Shown: piece after piece, positions 48,149 to 60,739 of the stretch | How the letters are laid out: each line of letters begins with the position of its first letter | Numbering within the stretch: position 1 is the first letter of the stretch | Source of the DNA: Dillenia suffruticosa | Lineage: Eukaryota; Streptophyta; Magnoliopsida; Dilleniales; Dilleniaceae | Assembly (NCBI GenBank): GCA_033439265.1 | Contig: JAVTVX010000027.1 | Location: 10,369,001 to 10,433,000 of the forward strand | Direction of reading: 5' to 3' | Length of the DNA stretch: 64,000 bases | Notes under the pieces: model-generated | The model's database searches: none | Seen by the model: only the letters and a program-made list of their open reading frames with translations | Told to the model about the DNA's origin: nothing | Translations under genes and position numbers: made by a program

Positions 48149-48480
48149 TACTACAGAAAAGATCTTTACCAATGATAAAAAACCATCAGTAAAGACCCAA
48201 AAAAGCGCTAGCAAAGGGTGTGGGTGTTTTCTTTAGTGGTCAATATTTTTACCGGATATGTTCGTGTTAGTAAAGGACTATGTAGTGGCCAAGTGACCAT
48301 TGGCATAGATCTAGACATTTGCTACTGGTCGATCATTGGCATAGATCTCGACCTATGCCAATGGTCACGTTTACCGCTGGCATAGGTCAGAGTATTTATC
48401 GGTTTTTTAGCCACTGGCAATGATTCTAAAAATGTTGGTAAAGATTTATAAAGATCATATTTTTGCCACTCTAACCTATT
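48149..48480. mobile_element. Left terminus of the second CACTA element
   Basis: TACTACAGAAAAG (CACTACAGAAAAG with the first base changed) begins at 48149, and TTTTCTTTAGTG, an inverse-complement terminus-like word, ends at 48235. A perfect 16-bp inverted repeat, GTGACCATTGGCATAG at 48293-48308 and its complement at 48353-48368, follows with a further direct copy of ATTGGCATAGATCT between the arms. Such short inverted subterminal repeats fit a CACTA end. It would be the 3' end of the element whose transposase lies on the minus strand further right. Confidence 0.5.
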
Positions 48481-51400
48481 TGTGAAAACTATATACCATA
48501 TATATTATTTTCTAATATTATGAATATTTAAAATAATAATATAAAACTAAATTTTTAATAAATATACTTTTTAGCAAAATAAGTTTTAAAATATTAATAT
48601 ATTATGCGATTATGTCTAAAACATGAACTTATATATAAAATTATTTGTTAGTATTTTGAAATTTAGAACATTATATAGTTATCACAGATTATAAAAAAAA
48701 GAAAATTAGAACCAAGTTATTAGAAAACCATTCCGAATCCATCTGCCCACGCTCCGATCTACTTCTCTAACAGCAGCCAAGTTATATTCTATTATTTGCA
48801 TACATTTAACAATATAAAGGTTTACTCAAATGGTAGTTTTTGCCTATAACAACTAAAATCAAATTCTAATGGACCACCAATAAATGGTAATATTTAACAA
48901 ATACACAGTGAAAAAATACTATTTCATTGTTATGATTAGGGAGCCAGTTGTGCATTGAAACAATAAAAACTCAAAATTGTGTATCTCTGCATATGAGTTC
49001 AGAACAACAATATATGTTCATAAAAACACTTTAGCTCCTTTTGACATTACTCAAAATTCAAAAGTTGCATTATTAGAAAAGATAAATTCAAATAACAAGT
49101 GAAAATATAAAATTAATAACTAATATAGTTTTCTATAGTTATATCTTTATCAATATTACTAATGGTCAATATATAACTAGTGTCCACATTACTATTGTTG
49201 TCCAAACTTAAATTAAAGAATATAAATTATACTAAATGACTATTGAGAAAATTAATTGAGACAGAAAATATCAACCAATATATTCTCTGCTAAATTCTCA
49301 TATGGTTTCTACCGTCTTCTATCAGTCTTCTATAGTCTCTACCACATCTTCTTTAGGTCATTCAACATTACTAGTACCAACTAACATTACAATCTCAACA
49401 TAAGACTAGTCTCCAATAATACCATCAACATAAACATTACAATGAGTTCTCTACCACCTTCATATTTTTCATAATATTAACAATAACATCATTTTACCCA
49501 AAAAAATACATTGATAGATAAAAAAACATATATGGTTTTTACCTTCGCTAGAATTAACAGAACTTTCTTGTAATTGATATGTGCTATGAGCAAATGGAAC
49601 CTAATAATTGGAAAAAAAAAGTTGACGAGTTTTATATTTTAAGAAAAATATGACTACAAAAATTGTATATCAAGATAGTATATATATCGTAATACTGGTA
49701 TGTAGCAAATTTGTCTTACTTCCATAAGAAAATTGCCTATGCGCTCATTATTATTGTTGGCAAAGTGCTTTTCAAAGGGTGCTAACATTGAACTTTTGAA
49801 TTGAATAAGATTTTGTTTAATTTCTTCAACTATCACTACTTTGCTGTGATTATGATGATGTGACTTTTGAATTAGAGGCAACAAGTTCTATGCATCTGAC
49901 TCTACCTCTACTCTTAGCACCTTTGATTTGGATAAAAATAGTGAATTAATTAACCTTCATTCGTTTTGAGATCGAGATTTTTAACTTTTTTTCTCATCAT
50001 CTCCTAAAAGATCATACGAAAAGAAATTGATAAATAAAAGATTTGTAAACCAATTCATTAAAAAAATAGACATAATTGAAAGAAAATAAACTAAAACATA
50101 CTACAACTCTAATGCAACGTTGCTTATAATAGAGCCATCCTTTCTTGTTCTGCTTTCTATATACAATTCTACCATACTCGGATTAGTACAATTTAATTTC
50201 TTTTTTCTAATACCAATGAAATATATAAAAAAAGATATTGTTATTAATTATTAAATAACTTGCATATATATATAAATTAAAACAAAAAGACAATCTTTTT
50301 ATCCATGAGTATAGGAAAAGATATTGATGTAAGGCAGCGATGTTCATGATTTTCATAACAACATTCTTTGTTCCTAACACTTATTTTCTATTAAAAAAAA
50401 GTTGAATTCATCACAATATCGTATAAAACCACAATATTCATATTATTATATCTCTAATTTTGATTCATATTGTATATGTATTACTTTTCTTTCCTTACTT
50501 GCTCTCTAATATCTAACAAACTCTTTAAATTGATCAAAATTAACTCGATCATCTATAACTTGAACTGTCATTTCTTCTAACTCAAGTGACTCATCAAATC
50601 ACTTCGAATTTATTGCATTCTTCCAATTTCTCCACTTCTCTCCTATGTTTTTCATAATCCCTTTTCAAACTTTTGGGTTGTTTGGCTCAAAATGACACTT
50701 TACCTATAATTGAAACAATTGCTAACATTAAAAATAAATATAGCTAAAAATAAAAAAGAGATAGTTAAAGGAGACAAAATATATATCAATATGATTTCCC
50801 ATATGTAATCTTTGTTTTGATTAGGAATATCGTGCCAACTAAGATAATGGATTGGAACAAAATTATTATCCTCACAATTGAACCAAAAAGTGATAAATCA
50901 TTTATAATTCTCCCTGCATAGTTGGTTAAAATTGATAAACCTAACAAGCATGCGCCTGTCATCTCCCAAGTATCAAATTTTAGCAAAACATGTTAGACCT
51001 TTTATTTCTTCTCGCAAGCATTTGTTCACCTGTATCGTCTACTTATATAACTGAAGAGGTAAAATTTTACGAAAAGAAGTTAATATAAAAGATGTTAAGA
51101 ATACCTAACCTGAGTTTGCATCATTGTATGTTGCACTATGATCTGTAAATGTGTCTTTATCATTAAAATCTTCATTCAAAGGTTGCATCCTAAGTTGCCT
51201 ATTTGAAGATCAGTTTCATCGTTCGCTAGTGGATTACCTTTTCACCTTGGTATATCTATTGGTTAAAGGAATAAGATTAGTAAGAGTAACAAATACTTGA
51301 GAAAATAAAATATTTAGTAAATAAGATAATTAATGAAACCAAACATTTAATTAATAATGAAACTAACAGAACCAAACACTTAATAAATATAGTTAAAAAT

Positions 51401-51560
51401 AAAATCTAGTTTACTAATACTAATCAAACAAACATCTATTCCATATCCATATCATGGTCTAGCATATAAATGTAGATAATTAAAAGAGATCACACATTTC
51501 ATAATTATCGAAATGATCAACATCGAGGTATGGTATAATGTCTATTTCATGTACATCTAC
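48481..51560. other. Interior of the second CACTA element without a clear gene
   Basis: AT-rich. On the minus strand a short piece near 49700-49880 (KQNLIQFKSSMLAPFEKHFA) resembles in composition a piece near 36400-36590 of the neighbouring element. Both may be relics of an accessory transposon protein, but I cannot name it. Confidence 0.35.
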
Positions 51561-54500
51561 ATCATTTCTTGTTTAAGGTTATATTGCTTGTTTTATCAAC
51601 CACCTGTTCACTGGTTTCTCCTTCACCCATATCCCAAAAAAAAAATCACTAAACTTTACATATTTGACAATAAAGCAATTTTTATGCTTATCATCCTTTA
51701 CATAAAAATTTTCTTAGTTTGGGATGTAAAAACAAATGAGTCATCTATTCAACCATTACCTGTACGAGTCAGATGAGAAAATTGACAAGTGAAAAATCAT
51801 ATTTATCTTTCTTATATTCTCTTGTTGGATCAATCTAATGATATCTAAACAATACAAATTTTAACATCCCACTATAGTCTAACTCAGTTATTTGCTTTAG
51901 TTTTTTATAGTAATTAACTTCTCTTTCAATAAATCTTCTATTCCTTATATTATCATAACTAATAGTTTTCCTTTATACCACAACATCACTATTCTTTGTT
52001 TTTAGTTATCTCTCATGGTTTGTGATATGAAATCTAAATCCATCACCTATATAATTAGTGTATTGTCTAACCTAAACACTTGGTCCGCATAACATTTAAT
52101 ATCACTTGTCACCTCCACACTATTATCCTCCAATAGATAATCCACCTAAAATATTGACATAGTCACCAATTAAAAATTTAAATTAGAAGTAATACCATAT
52201 ATTATGAATTTTGTTATACATACCCTATGTTTCAACAAATCTACAAATGTTTGTTAATGAAATTTATCAATTATATAAGATATTAAAAGTCATCCACAAT
52301 TTTATCTTATTACAATTTATTTGTATTCCTTAAGAAAGAAAACAAATATTAAAAATAGAATTAATAAAGAGATATTCAATGGCGTACATGTTAAAGATTT
52401 GAGTTAAAAAGATAATCCTACTCTCAAAATGACGTCGCCACATCAAAGTTAAATAGAATATATCTATGTGTTTGTTGCAATGAATTATCATTAAGAGATA
52501 TCATTTTAACCTGTTTTCATTTTTTGACATTGAATTCCTTTGGTATTTTCTACACAAAAATCATCATAATATAACAAACAAAACTTCTTATTTATCAAAT
52601 GACTGACAAGCATTATCATCGTTTCGTAAGAGACGATTCAACTTAGTTTCTACTCTTTATAAGTACTGTGAATAAAAAATCAAATATTCATTTATTATGT
52701 ATTCTTTAGCAGTTGAACTCTCTGATTGTGCTCTATTACGTACAAAATAATTAAAAATCAACAAAAATCTAAAGTAGTATAATATATAATAAGAATAAAT
52801 ATATAAACATGAAATCAGTCACAACAGACCATCTATACAAAAGTTTCAAAAATATATCGTTCTATGAGATATAGTCTCTGATTTTAGCTTATGTTGTCCA
52901 ATGAATAAGAATATGCACCATACTTATGGAAAATAATGAAGGAAAAATTTTATCCAAAACACACAAAGTTAATGTAATAAAAGATTCCAATTATTCAACA
53001 TCTTTAAAGTCAAGAACTCTAGAGTAAAGAGTTTTAGAAATATTACAAATATCAATAATAATTTTGCTAATTTTATCTAGCAATGATTCTCTTATTAAGA
53101 TCGAAAGGAACTCTTGTATTAGGATATGACAATATAACTTTTTAGTCCAAGTATTTTCCTTTGCTTGAGATGAATATATTTTGATATATTAATAGAATAC
53201 TTGTCTGGAAGTTTCAACTTCTTCAACATCTTTAGGAAAATATCTTTCTCCCTCAATGTTATTTGATAACAAGCATGAGAAAAATATTTAATATTGGAAT
53301 CGGCACTAGTCACAAGGTAAAAATCATTTCTTGTTCCCATCTCCTTAAGATCAAGTCAAGACTTATAATTGTTCTTGGACTTATCTTCTTGACCCATAAT
53401 TGTGCCTATAAGTATGTTATGCCAATTTTTCTCCGTTTGTATCATATCAATATCGTGTTGTATTAGATTATGCTCCCAATATGATAATTCAAAGAAGATG
53501 TTGAATTTTTTCTTTGTAACTCATTTGAATTCATCGACAAGTTAATACCCTCCAACTCTCTCAAAATGACTATTTCCGAGCATTCTTTGGGTGCATGCCT
53601 AAATTCTTAAGTCCTATTGAAAAATTGGTCTTCATATCTAAATTTGTGATTCATATCAACCACCCATATAACAATACTTCCTGCTATTAGTTAACCATCT
53701 AGATTATGTATTATAACTACAAATAGGATGTGAAAATTTTCTTTTAGTGCTCCGTCATGATAAATTGGCATTTGTAGGAAAGTCGTTGATGGTCCACATC
53801 AATACTGCACACAATTGAAATCTCATTTTATTATAATAATTGAATGTTTCAACACCTATATTCTATAATACCTTCAATTCTTCCACCAAATGTTGCATGT
53901 ACACATCAATCTTATCATCTGGACTTTTAGGACCAAAATAAACAAAGAAAGTATGATATTATGTAATTTCAAACACAGCCAAGGAGGCAAATTGAGAAAA
54001 ATAAGTATAATAGGCAATGTGCTGTGGCATTCATATTTTTAAAATGATTGAAACCACCAGAAGCTAATACTAACAGAATATTACTGGAATCATTGGAAAA
54101 TTCATAAAACCAAGAGTTAAAATCCTTTCAAATAATAGATTCAGTTGCATGCCTTAACAGACGGTCCTTAGTACAACACTCATGGTGCTACCTTATGAGT
54201 GAAGTTGTCTTTGAAGACATAAATAATCATTGGACATAGTTATAGGTTTTTTTCTTTCTCTTCATAGTTATGCATTATTCATCATTAATTTCTAAATCAT
54301 CTACTATTTATTTCCATATAAAAGCACCAACTTGGAACATGTCTCATTTTTCTACTTATCTTTCCAAAATAACATGCAATCATTAGGACAAAAATAAATT
54401 TGTTCATACTCAAACCTAAAACTAAAATGGTTTTCTTGAATTCATGAAAGGTATCCGACAAAGTGTTTCCTTTGGATAACAAGTCTATCAAGAACTTTAA

Positions 54501-55065
54501 TAAACTAGTAAATGAATTATTCATCCATCTATTCAAGCATTTAAGATGAAACAAGTGCACCATAGTTGAAAGTTTATTGTGTCCGCTACAATTTGGGTAT
54601 ATTGGTTGTTTAACATTTTCAAGCAACTCAAAAACTTGTCTGAATTATGATCTTTGACATATTATTCCTCACGATTAGTTTCAGAAGTTTGATTATTTTC
54701 TCAATCCATATTTTCATCCCTCGTATCTTCTATCTTATTCGAAATGAAGACATTATGCAACAAGCCATGCATGTCATGACTAAACATTTATTCATCTACA
54801 GTAGATCTCACATTGGAAGTAAAAGCACCAATATGATCCTTATTATGAAAAATCCAATTGACATAATTTCTTAGAAACTCATTCCATATAATATGATCTA
54901 ACACAGTAGTTCTAGAAAACAAGTATGTATTGAAACATTTAACACATGGATATAAAATTTTTCACGAAGGGATTTACTCTTAAATGCAAAGTTTAAAAAC
55001 TCAATAACTCTTTTAACATATTGTGGACTTGATTTTATATCAAGATATATTCGCGATTTATTCAT
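51560..55065 (-). pseudogene. CACTA TNP2-type transposase, decayed
   Basis: Blocks appear in the expected order on the minus strand. The transposase-associated N-terminus is near 55060-54950 (SPQYVKRVIEFLNFAFKSKS). Next is the early TNP2 region at 54626-54300 (HLFHLKCLNRWMNNSFTSLL). The TNP2 core is near 53940-53740 (DDKIDVYMQHLVEELKVL, MWTINDFP). Its end is near 53230-53120 (LKLPDKYSINISKYIHLKQR). A DUF4218-like piece lies near 52740-52590 (YFVRNRAQSESSTAKEYI). A DUF4216-like piece lies near 51850-51640 (DPTREYKKDKYDFSLVNF). TNP2 cuts and pastes CACTA elements through their terminal repeats. Several frameshifts and stops, often where Trp is expected, show it is dead. Intact relatives exceed 700 residues. 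Confidence 0.88.
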
Positions 55066-55092
55066 CTTATGATAATGATCAAGGCATAGCAC

Positions 55093-56900
55093 ATAGCATA
55101 AAATAAATTAATTGATTATTAAATATACATGATTAGAAGATAATACCAAAGTTGACTGGACTAATGTAGATATAATATTACTGGGATTGGTCAACAAATA
55201 ATATGAATGTGTTTGTCAGATTTATTATTTCATCAGTTAAGGTATGATTACAATATATCTATAAAAATATAAATTGTTGTATATTCCAGTTATCTGGAAC
55301 ATGGCATGCATATTTAACACAAGCTAATATTTCAAAACTAATTTTTTATATGATCACATGAGCTGGTTACATGAATATTCAACATATTCAACATGACGTG
55401 GTTCTCATCAATATTCTTTTTCTGAGCATTGTATTAGATGTAGATTAAAATTTTTATATGTAAAATTGACACATGGCAAAAGCCAACTTGAAAGAAATAT
55501 AGTCAGATTGGTTAGCAAATGTAACAATACGCTTTGTATTCATCATAGACACCGAAAAAAAATATTTTAAAATAGTTGCTGTCCTTTCACCAATCTATCA
55601 AATATAATAAATCACAACAAATGCTATATCAAAATTGAGAAGTAACCACAAAAGAAATGTAATCCAACAACTATATATAAAAGAATAAGCAAATAATGTC
55701 AATTCAAGAATTCCATAAAATATAACAATAAATGATGATAATTCAAGAATCAGATAATTTCACTCCAAAAAAAAGAGCTATCAAAGTTATTATCTTAAAA
55801 CATAAAAATATGCCGGTAAGTAGAAAAATTGGAAAGATTCAAGAAGAAACATTTGAAGAAATAAGAGAAAGGATACTAATTTGTTAGTATATAGTAATAA
55901 AATACACAATTTTGTTTTAAGTGTCTTATTTTTCATTAGGCCATTACAATATTTATAGAGGAAAAAAAATAACAAATAATCAAAAAAATTCTAAAATCTC
56001 CAATAATTCTCATAAATACCAACAAATTTCAATTAAATTATAAACTAGAAAAAAATTAAATAAAATCCAAATAACTAATCATAATCTTCCAAATTGCACC
56101 GATAATATTTTTTTTGGGTAATGAATACCAGTTGTATCTTATTGTCATAGATGGAATTGCACGTAAGTCTTAACTTATCTTGGATATCATGTGGACTAAA
56201 ATATGAAATGCAATGAACAATAATACAAAATACCAAATGAAATGTAGGCCTTGGAGTGCAAAAATAACATCTTGACTCGCTCTTATAGCAAACTAAGATT
56301 ATAGAAAGCATAGAAATGAAAATAAGTAAGGCCCGCTACTCACCCTTTAGCATGATAGGAATATTGAAATTTGAATTCAAAACCCTAAAGAGCAGTTATA
56401 CAGTAGGATCGAAAATTTGTTGGATTGAAAATTTGATAGAAGTAAATTTGTTGTGAGGTACGTTTATATTCCATTGAGAAGTATAATATTTTGTGTTAGC
56501 AAATCCAATTATTGCTTTAGAAATACAGGACATAGAAAATACTTAATCCTTGGTGATCTAGGGAAACCAAAAAACTTACTAATAGCTTGGGCAGCATGGG
56601 TTAATGCTTTGAAAATGTTAGTTCTCCCTTGCATATCTACATAAAAAAGTATATAAATTTTTTCATCAATTACAGAAACCACCCAGGAACCAAGAAATGA
56701 AAGACAATGAAAAACATACTTAAACCAAAACCCTAATCTCAAAAACAACAAAATGACCATTTTTTTTTTATAGAAATTGATTGAAATTATCCTGGAGAGA
56801 AAGAGAGAGTGAGACATAATCCTATAGAGATAGAGCCAAAAGTCCTAGAGAGAGAGAGAGTGAGAGATAACGCACTTATACCACAAATCCCAATATCAAA

Positions 56901-56935
<35 letters not shown>

Positions 56936-57011
56936 TGAATCGAGGGTGGTTGACGGCGACGAAGTAAGGAAGAACTACCGTCAAGAATTGTAATTTGTCG
57001 ATTTGGGATTT
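55093..57011. other. CACTA right flank / unassigned region up to the copia insertion
   Basis: No CACTA right terminus could be found here, so the end of the second element is unresolved. (GA)n runs occur at about 56849-56861 and 56904-56931. The stretch 56400-57000 is more balanced in composition and has leader-like GA tracts, but no exon was recognised. The copia element interrupts it at 57012-57016. Confidence 0.4.
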
Positions 57012-57016
57012 AACAA
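57012..57016. repeat. Left target-site duplication of the copia element
   Basis: AACAA, against GACAA at 63968-63972: four of five bases match, as expected for a 5-bp duplication with one later change. Confidence 0.65.
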
Positions 57017-57503
57017 TATAGGTTATTTATGCCCATTGTGGGGCAATTTGGTAAGAATGAGATAATGGGGTAACTCCCATTATTACTTACCAATATTAAC
57101 CAATATTATTTGGTAACTCCCAAATCTTAACCCTAATGGCCATTATTCTTTTTGATTGAATTGAGAAAGAATGATTCCTACCTTGTGTGTGGAGAGCAGC
57201 CATGGGAGGCAACTATGGAGGCTAGGGTTTCGCACACTTCTCTAGAGAGAGAAAATAGAAAGAGGGATGGAGATTTTCAGAAGGAAAATCTCCCATCGTC
57301 AGACGATTCACCGGACATGAGGATTGCGGCGTTGTGATGCTGTGGTGGTGATTCGACTAATCTCGTGATCACCATCCGACCGTGCGATCCGTTCGAGGGA
57401 CATCGCGACACGGTGGATTTTGTAAACTGCCCTATCGAGGTATTTATCCCAAAAATTCCGATATATTTAATTCACGCTTCCGCATGTGCGATTAAATTCA
57501 ACA
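57017..57503 (+). repeat. Copia 5' LTR
   Basis: Begins TATAGG where the 3' copy has TGTAGG, so the canonical TG has been lost here, and ends TTCAACA. A 61-codon open frame inside (57152-57337) is duplicated in the 3' LTR and is not a gene. Confidence 0.92.
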
Positions 57504-57504
57504 T

Positions 57505-57516
57505 TGGTATCAGAGC
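57505..57516 (+). promoter_or_regulatory. Primer-binding site (initiator tRNA-Met)
   Basis: TGGTATCAGAGC, a perfect plant initiator-Met primer site, one base after the 5' LTR. Confidence 0.92.
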
Positions 57517-57989
57517 AGTAGTTGGATTTAATTTAATAATTTTCGGAATTATTTTTGGGGTTTTTAAAATTTTTGGGTCCGGATCACGGATGAATTTCGT
57601 GAATCCGAGAACACTGCAAGAATACCCATGGCCCAGGGATTACAAACATATTTTTTATTTAATTTTCGGAGCATGTTTGGGCCATGAAATGTCCGGTCGA
57701 AGTATATGACCGTACGGACATAAAAACCCTAGATCTATGGCTTTAGAGGGCGGATCGATTCATGAAAATGATATAAATGAGTTCCTTGCATCTAGATCTA
57801 CGGTTTTATATATTTTATTGTGTGATTTGGGTGTCGGAAACTGGGATTTCCGAATGGCCGCGGAGGGCCGCGACTGGGGTGGTTGAATCCCACCATTTTT
57901 TGGGTTTGAATCCACCAAAAATCGAGTGTAGGATATTTGGAGGATGCCCACAAATATTTTCTAGTCGAAAAATGCAAGAAAAAATAGCC

Positions 57990-58510
57990 GGAATTGAGTT
58001 TTCCAGAAAACGGGTCGAAAAACCCGTTGCAGGACCCGTCGGGCGAAGAAGACCCGACCCAGACCCGCGGGCGCGTGACACACACGAGACCCTGACCCGA
58101 GACCGACCCCGCCACACAGGCGCGTGAACAGGCAGGGGGTCAGCGGTCGGGTCAGACCCTGACCCGAGACCGACCCCGCAACCGACCCGACCCGGTCGGG
58201 TCAGACAGTTGACCGGGTCAACGGGTCAACCCTGACCTGTTGATCGACCCGATCTTACCCCGGCTCAAGGCGGCTCAGCGCGTGAGCCGCGCGCCGCGAC
58301 TGGGCGCGCGTGAGCCGAGCCGGCCTTGGCGCGTGGCAGCGCGTTTGAGCCGCGCCGCGCATCTGGCGCGTAAGCCAGACTGCTGCCAGCGCGTGAAGGC
58401 GCGTGGCAGCGCGTGGAGGCTCACCACCAGCTCGTGGAGGCGCGCGGCGGCGCGTGGATCGCACCGCCGGCGAGCGGCGGAGCGTGTGGGCCCCGGGCGG
58501 CGCGTAAAGT
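57990..58510. repeat. CpG-rich block in the copia leader (GACCCG and GCGCGTG words)
   Basis: The first half repeats GACCCGA/CGGGTC words. The second half repeats GCGCGTG about a dozen times with GAGCCG. Composition is extremely GC- and CpG-rich against the AT-rich remainder of the element. It lies between the primer site and gag. Open frames on both strands here are composition artefacts. Its origin, captured or expanded, is unclear. Confidence 0.8.
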
Positions 58511-58879
58511 CGCTAAAAATTGATTTTTTTCAATTTTTTGGGGGTCCTATATCCATAAATGTGACTTTTTGTGGGTTTTTGTGTGCCGAATCACAATCCA
58601 AATGGTAAGAGGCGATTCCAAGTTGTGGTGTATGGTGTCCGTTGACTCATACGCTCGCTTTGGGGTCGTACTCAAGTCATTTTGGTCTTGATGATTCGTA
58701 GGGCGTACAAAAATGTGATAATAAGCATTTCCAAGTCACAAATGTCTCTCTTAATGCGTTGAGAACTGTCGTATTAAATTTTTTATAAATTTTTGCAAGG
58801 AGAGTAAACTGAATGATATGATTTGCGCGATTTTATCAGTAGATTCAGTTTATTCTCGAGAGGCAAAATCTAACGAGAA

Positions 58880-59580
58880 TCTGAGGCAAGAGATGATGGG
58901 CCCTAGGGTGGGCACCGAGCCTCAGGGTATACGAGATAAAGAGATCTAGTGTGTATGGTACAAAAGATTTGCCAAGTTAGGGCAACGCTTAACAGTGGCA
59001 TACACGATGACTTAGTCTCGTTTTTCGAGTCATATTCTATGAACATGTCGGTTCAACTCGTCCCAAAAGAGTATATAGTGTTGCTCTCTTCGGCTCCTAT
59101 GTGAGGATGCAGAAGAAAAGGGTTAATCATACAATGAAACAAATGTCGAGTATGATCACCGAGTTAATATATACGGACGAGTAAATTTCGGATGGAATTA
59201 AGGTACTGGATGTGATCCGGTTTTTTACCTGATTCATGGGAAACCGTGAAATCCTATCTCACATTTGACGAAAGTATACGTGCTTTCGTTGCGTGAGTAC
59301 ATATTGTGAGCTCGATGAGGAGCACCTAGAGGCGAGTAGGCCACACTCGAGTCATGCTTATTCAGAGGAGTCGAGTAAGGACTTCCCCGGCGCTAAGCCT
59401 AGCGAACGAGACTCGAGAAATCATTCGAGAAAACCGACAATGAGGTACAAGAACGAGAAAACCGACAATGAGGTACAAGAACGCAAGAAGAAGGAATTTG
59501 ATTAGACCAAAGTAAATTGCTACGTTTGAGGTAGATTTGGTCATTTCGCTCGTGAGTGTGACGAGCAGAAATTAATATTC
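58880..59580 (+). pseudogene. Copia gag remnant with zinc knuckle
   Basis: Pieces in different frames match copia gag: MSSMITELIYT near 59140-59180, SDGIKVLDVIR, then LPDSWETVKSYLTFDESIRA near 59228-59290, then YCELDEEHLEASRPHS from about 59300. The nucleocapsid finger reads CYV, stop, GRFGHFAREC (59518-59562), with a TGA where the second Cys should be. Frameshifts separate these pieces. It cannot make a working capsid protein. Confidence 0.78.
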
Positions 59581-59934
59581 TTTTTTCTTTACGTGGTTTG
59601 AGATTTGTCTCATTCACTATAATACTCGCTGATTTCTCTCCTTTACGTTAAGGACAGAGCATTTGTCGTTGTCAGAGGGAACGACACTTGCTATGACGTC
59701 CTCAATATTGTAGGCATTCGACGTATCTATAATTTTGTACCTTATCTAAAATTGACTACGATATGCTTAAAATCATTCCCTTGTTTTTAATACGATAATT
59801 TTTTAAATAATTCTGATTTTCATCCATGATGAAATGTATGCACTGGGTGCTACTCCTTGTAATGGTTTCTTATCGTTCTACTATTGTCTTTACATCTGAT
59901 TGCGTAGATGATGATGTAAATGAATGATATAGTA

Positions 59935-60700
59935 GACTTAGACACATGGGGTAAGAGATGATGAATCGGTTAGTAACGAGAGGTTTGTTGGACCCGCTGA
60001 CCAGATTCGAGTTACCCGTATGTGAGTTTTGCCTAGTCAGCAAAATGACGAGAAAACCATTTGGCGATGCAATGAGAGCTGGGACTCCATTGCGGTTAAC
60101 TTTTGTGCCTTCCTTCTTTTTATTGTGGTCTTATGAGCATGAGAGTCAAAAATGGAGTTGTGTAGATAATTATAGACGCTTTCATGCGTTTCGGTTCATC
60201 TATCTGATCTTGCATAAGTCTGAGGCATTAGACTGCTTCAGGAGGTTCATAAGCGAGATTGAGAATCAGTTAGATTTGAGAGTAGAGACTCTCAGAACCG
60301 AGCGAGAACGCAAGTATTCGTCTAAACTACACATGGGGCTCTGTTTCGATAAGAGTATTACGAGTCTACTGACTATTAGTTAGTTCCCCATTTGAGCTTT
60401 GGACAAGGAAGCAGCCTGACCTTAGCCACTTGAGGTTATGGGGTTGTGCCATGATTTCTCGCATTAACACGGTGAGTTAGACCCGCGAGAAAATATGTGT
60501 TCTTAGGCGAACACGAACGACACTATAATCGAGATTGAGTCTCGTAATACTATATTTCTTGAGAATGATTTCCCTAAGAGAGATGAAATCAATTTGAACC
60601 TTACCTTTTATGCGATGGATGAGCCTAACGGTTCAAGGAGCCCAGCGGCGGGATATAAGAATCCACTACGGATCTTGATCTTAGTGGGAGCGATCTATCA
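59935..60700 (+). pseudogene. Copia integrase remnant with internal deletion
   Basis: The pre-integrase finger is recognisable: RLVTRGLLDPLTRFELPVCE and FCLVSKMTRKPFGDAMRAGT (59960-60090). The core follows (LHKSEALDCFRRFISEIENQ, then LRTERERKY, where the family has Asp in LRTDRG). After 60380 the sequence jumps to FELWTRKQPDLSHLRLWGC. This omits the stretch that carries the third catalytic acid, about 50 residues. The tail IEIESRNTIFLENDFP follows. Two catalytic landmarks are therefore altered or gone. Confidence 0.82.
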
Positions 60701-60739
60701 AGAGGTAAAGATTTTTCTCTCCTCCTAAGAGTGTCGAGA

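Noticed and set aside
57152..57337. 61-codon open frame, repeated identically at 63616-63801
   Set aside because: It lies wholly within the copia LTRs; the duplication is explained by the LTRs and it matches no protein family I know.
58240..58608. Arg/Ala-rich open frames on both strands of the GC-rich copia block
   Set aside because: Extreme CpG composition removes stop codons in several frames at once; the sequence is repetitive and has no domain.
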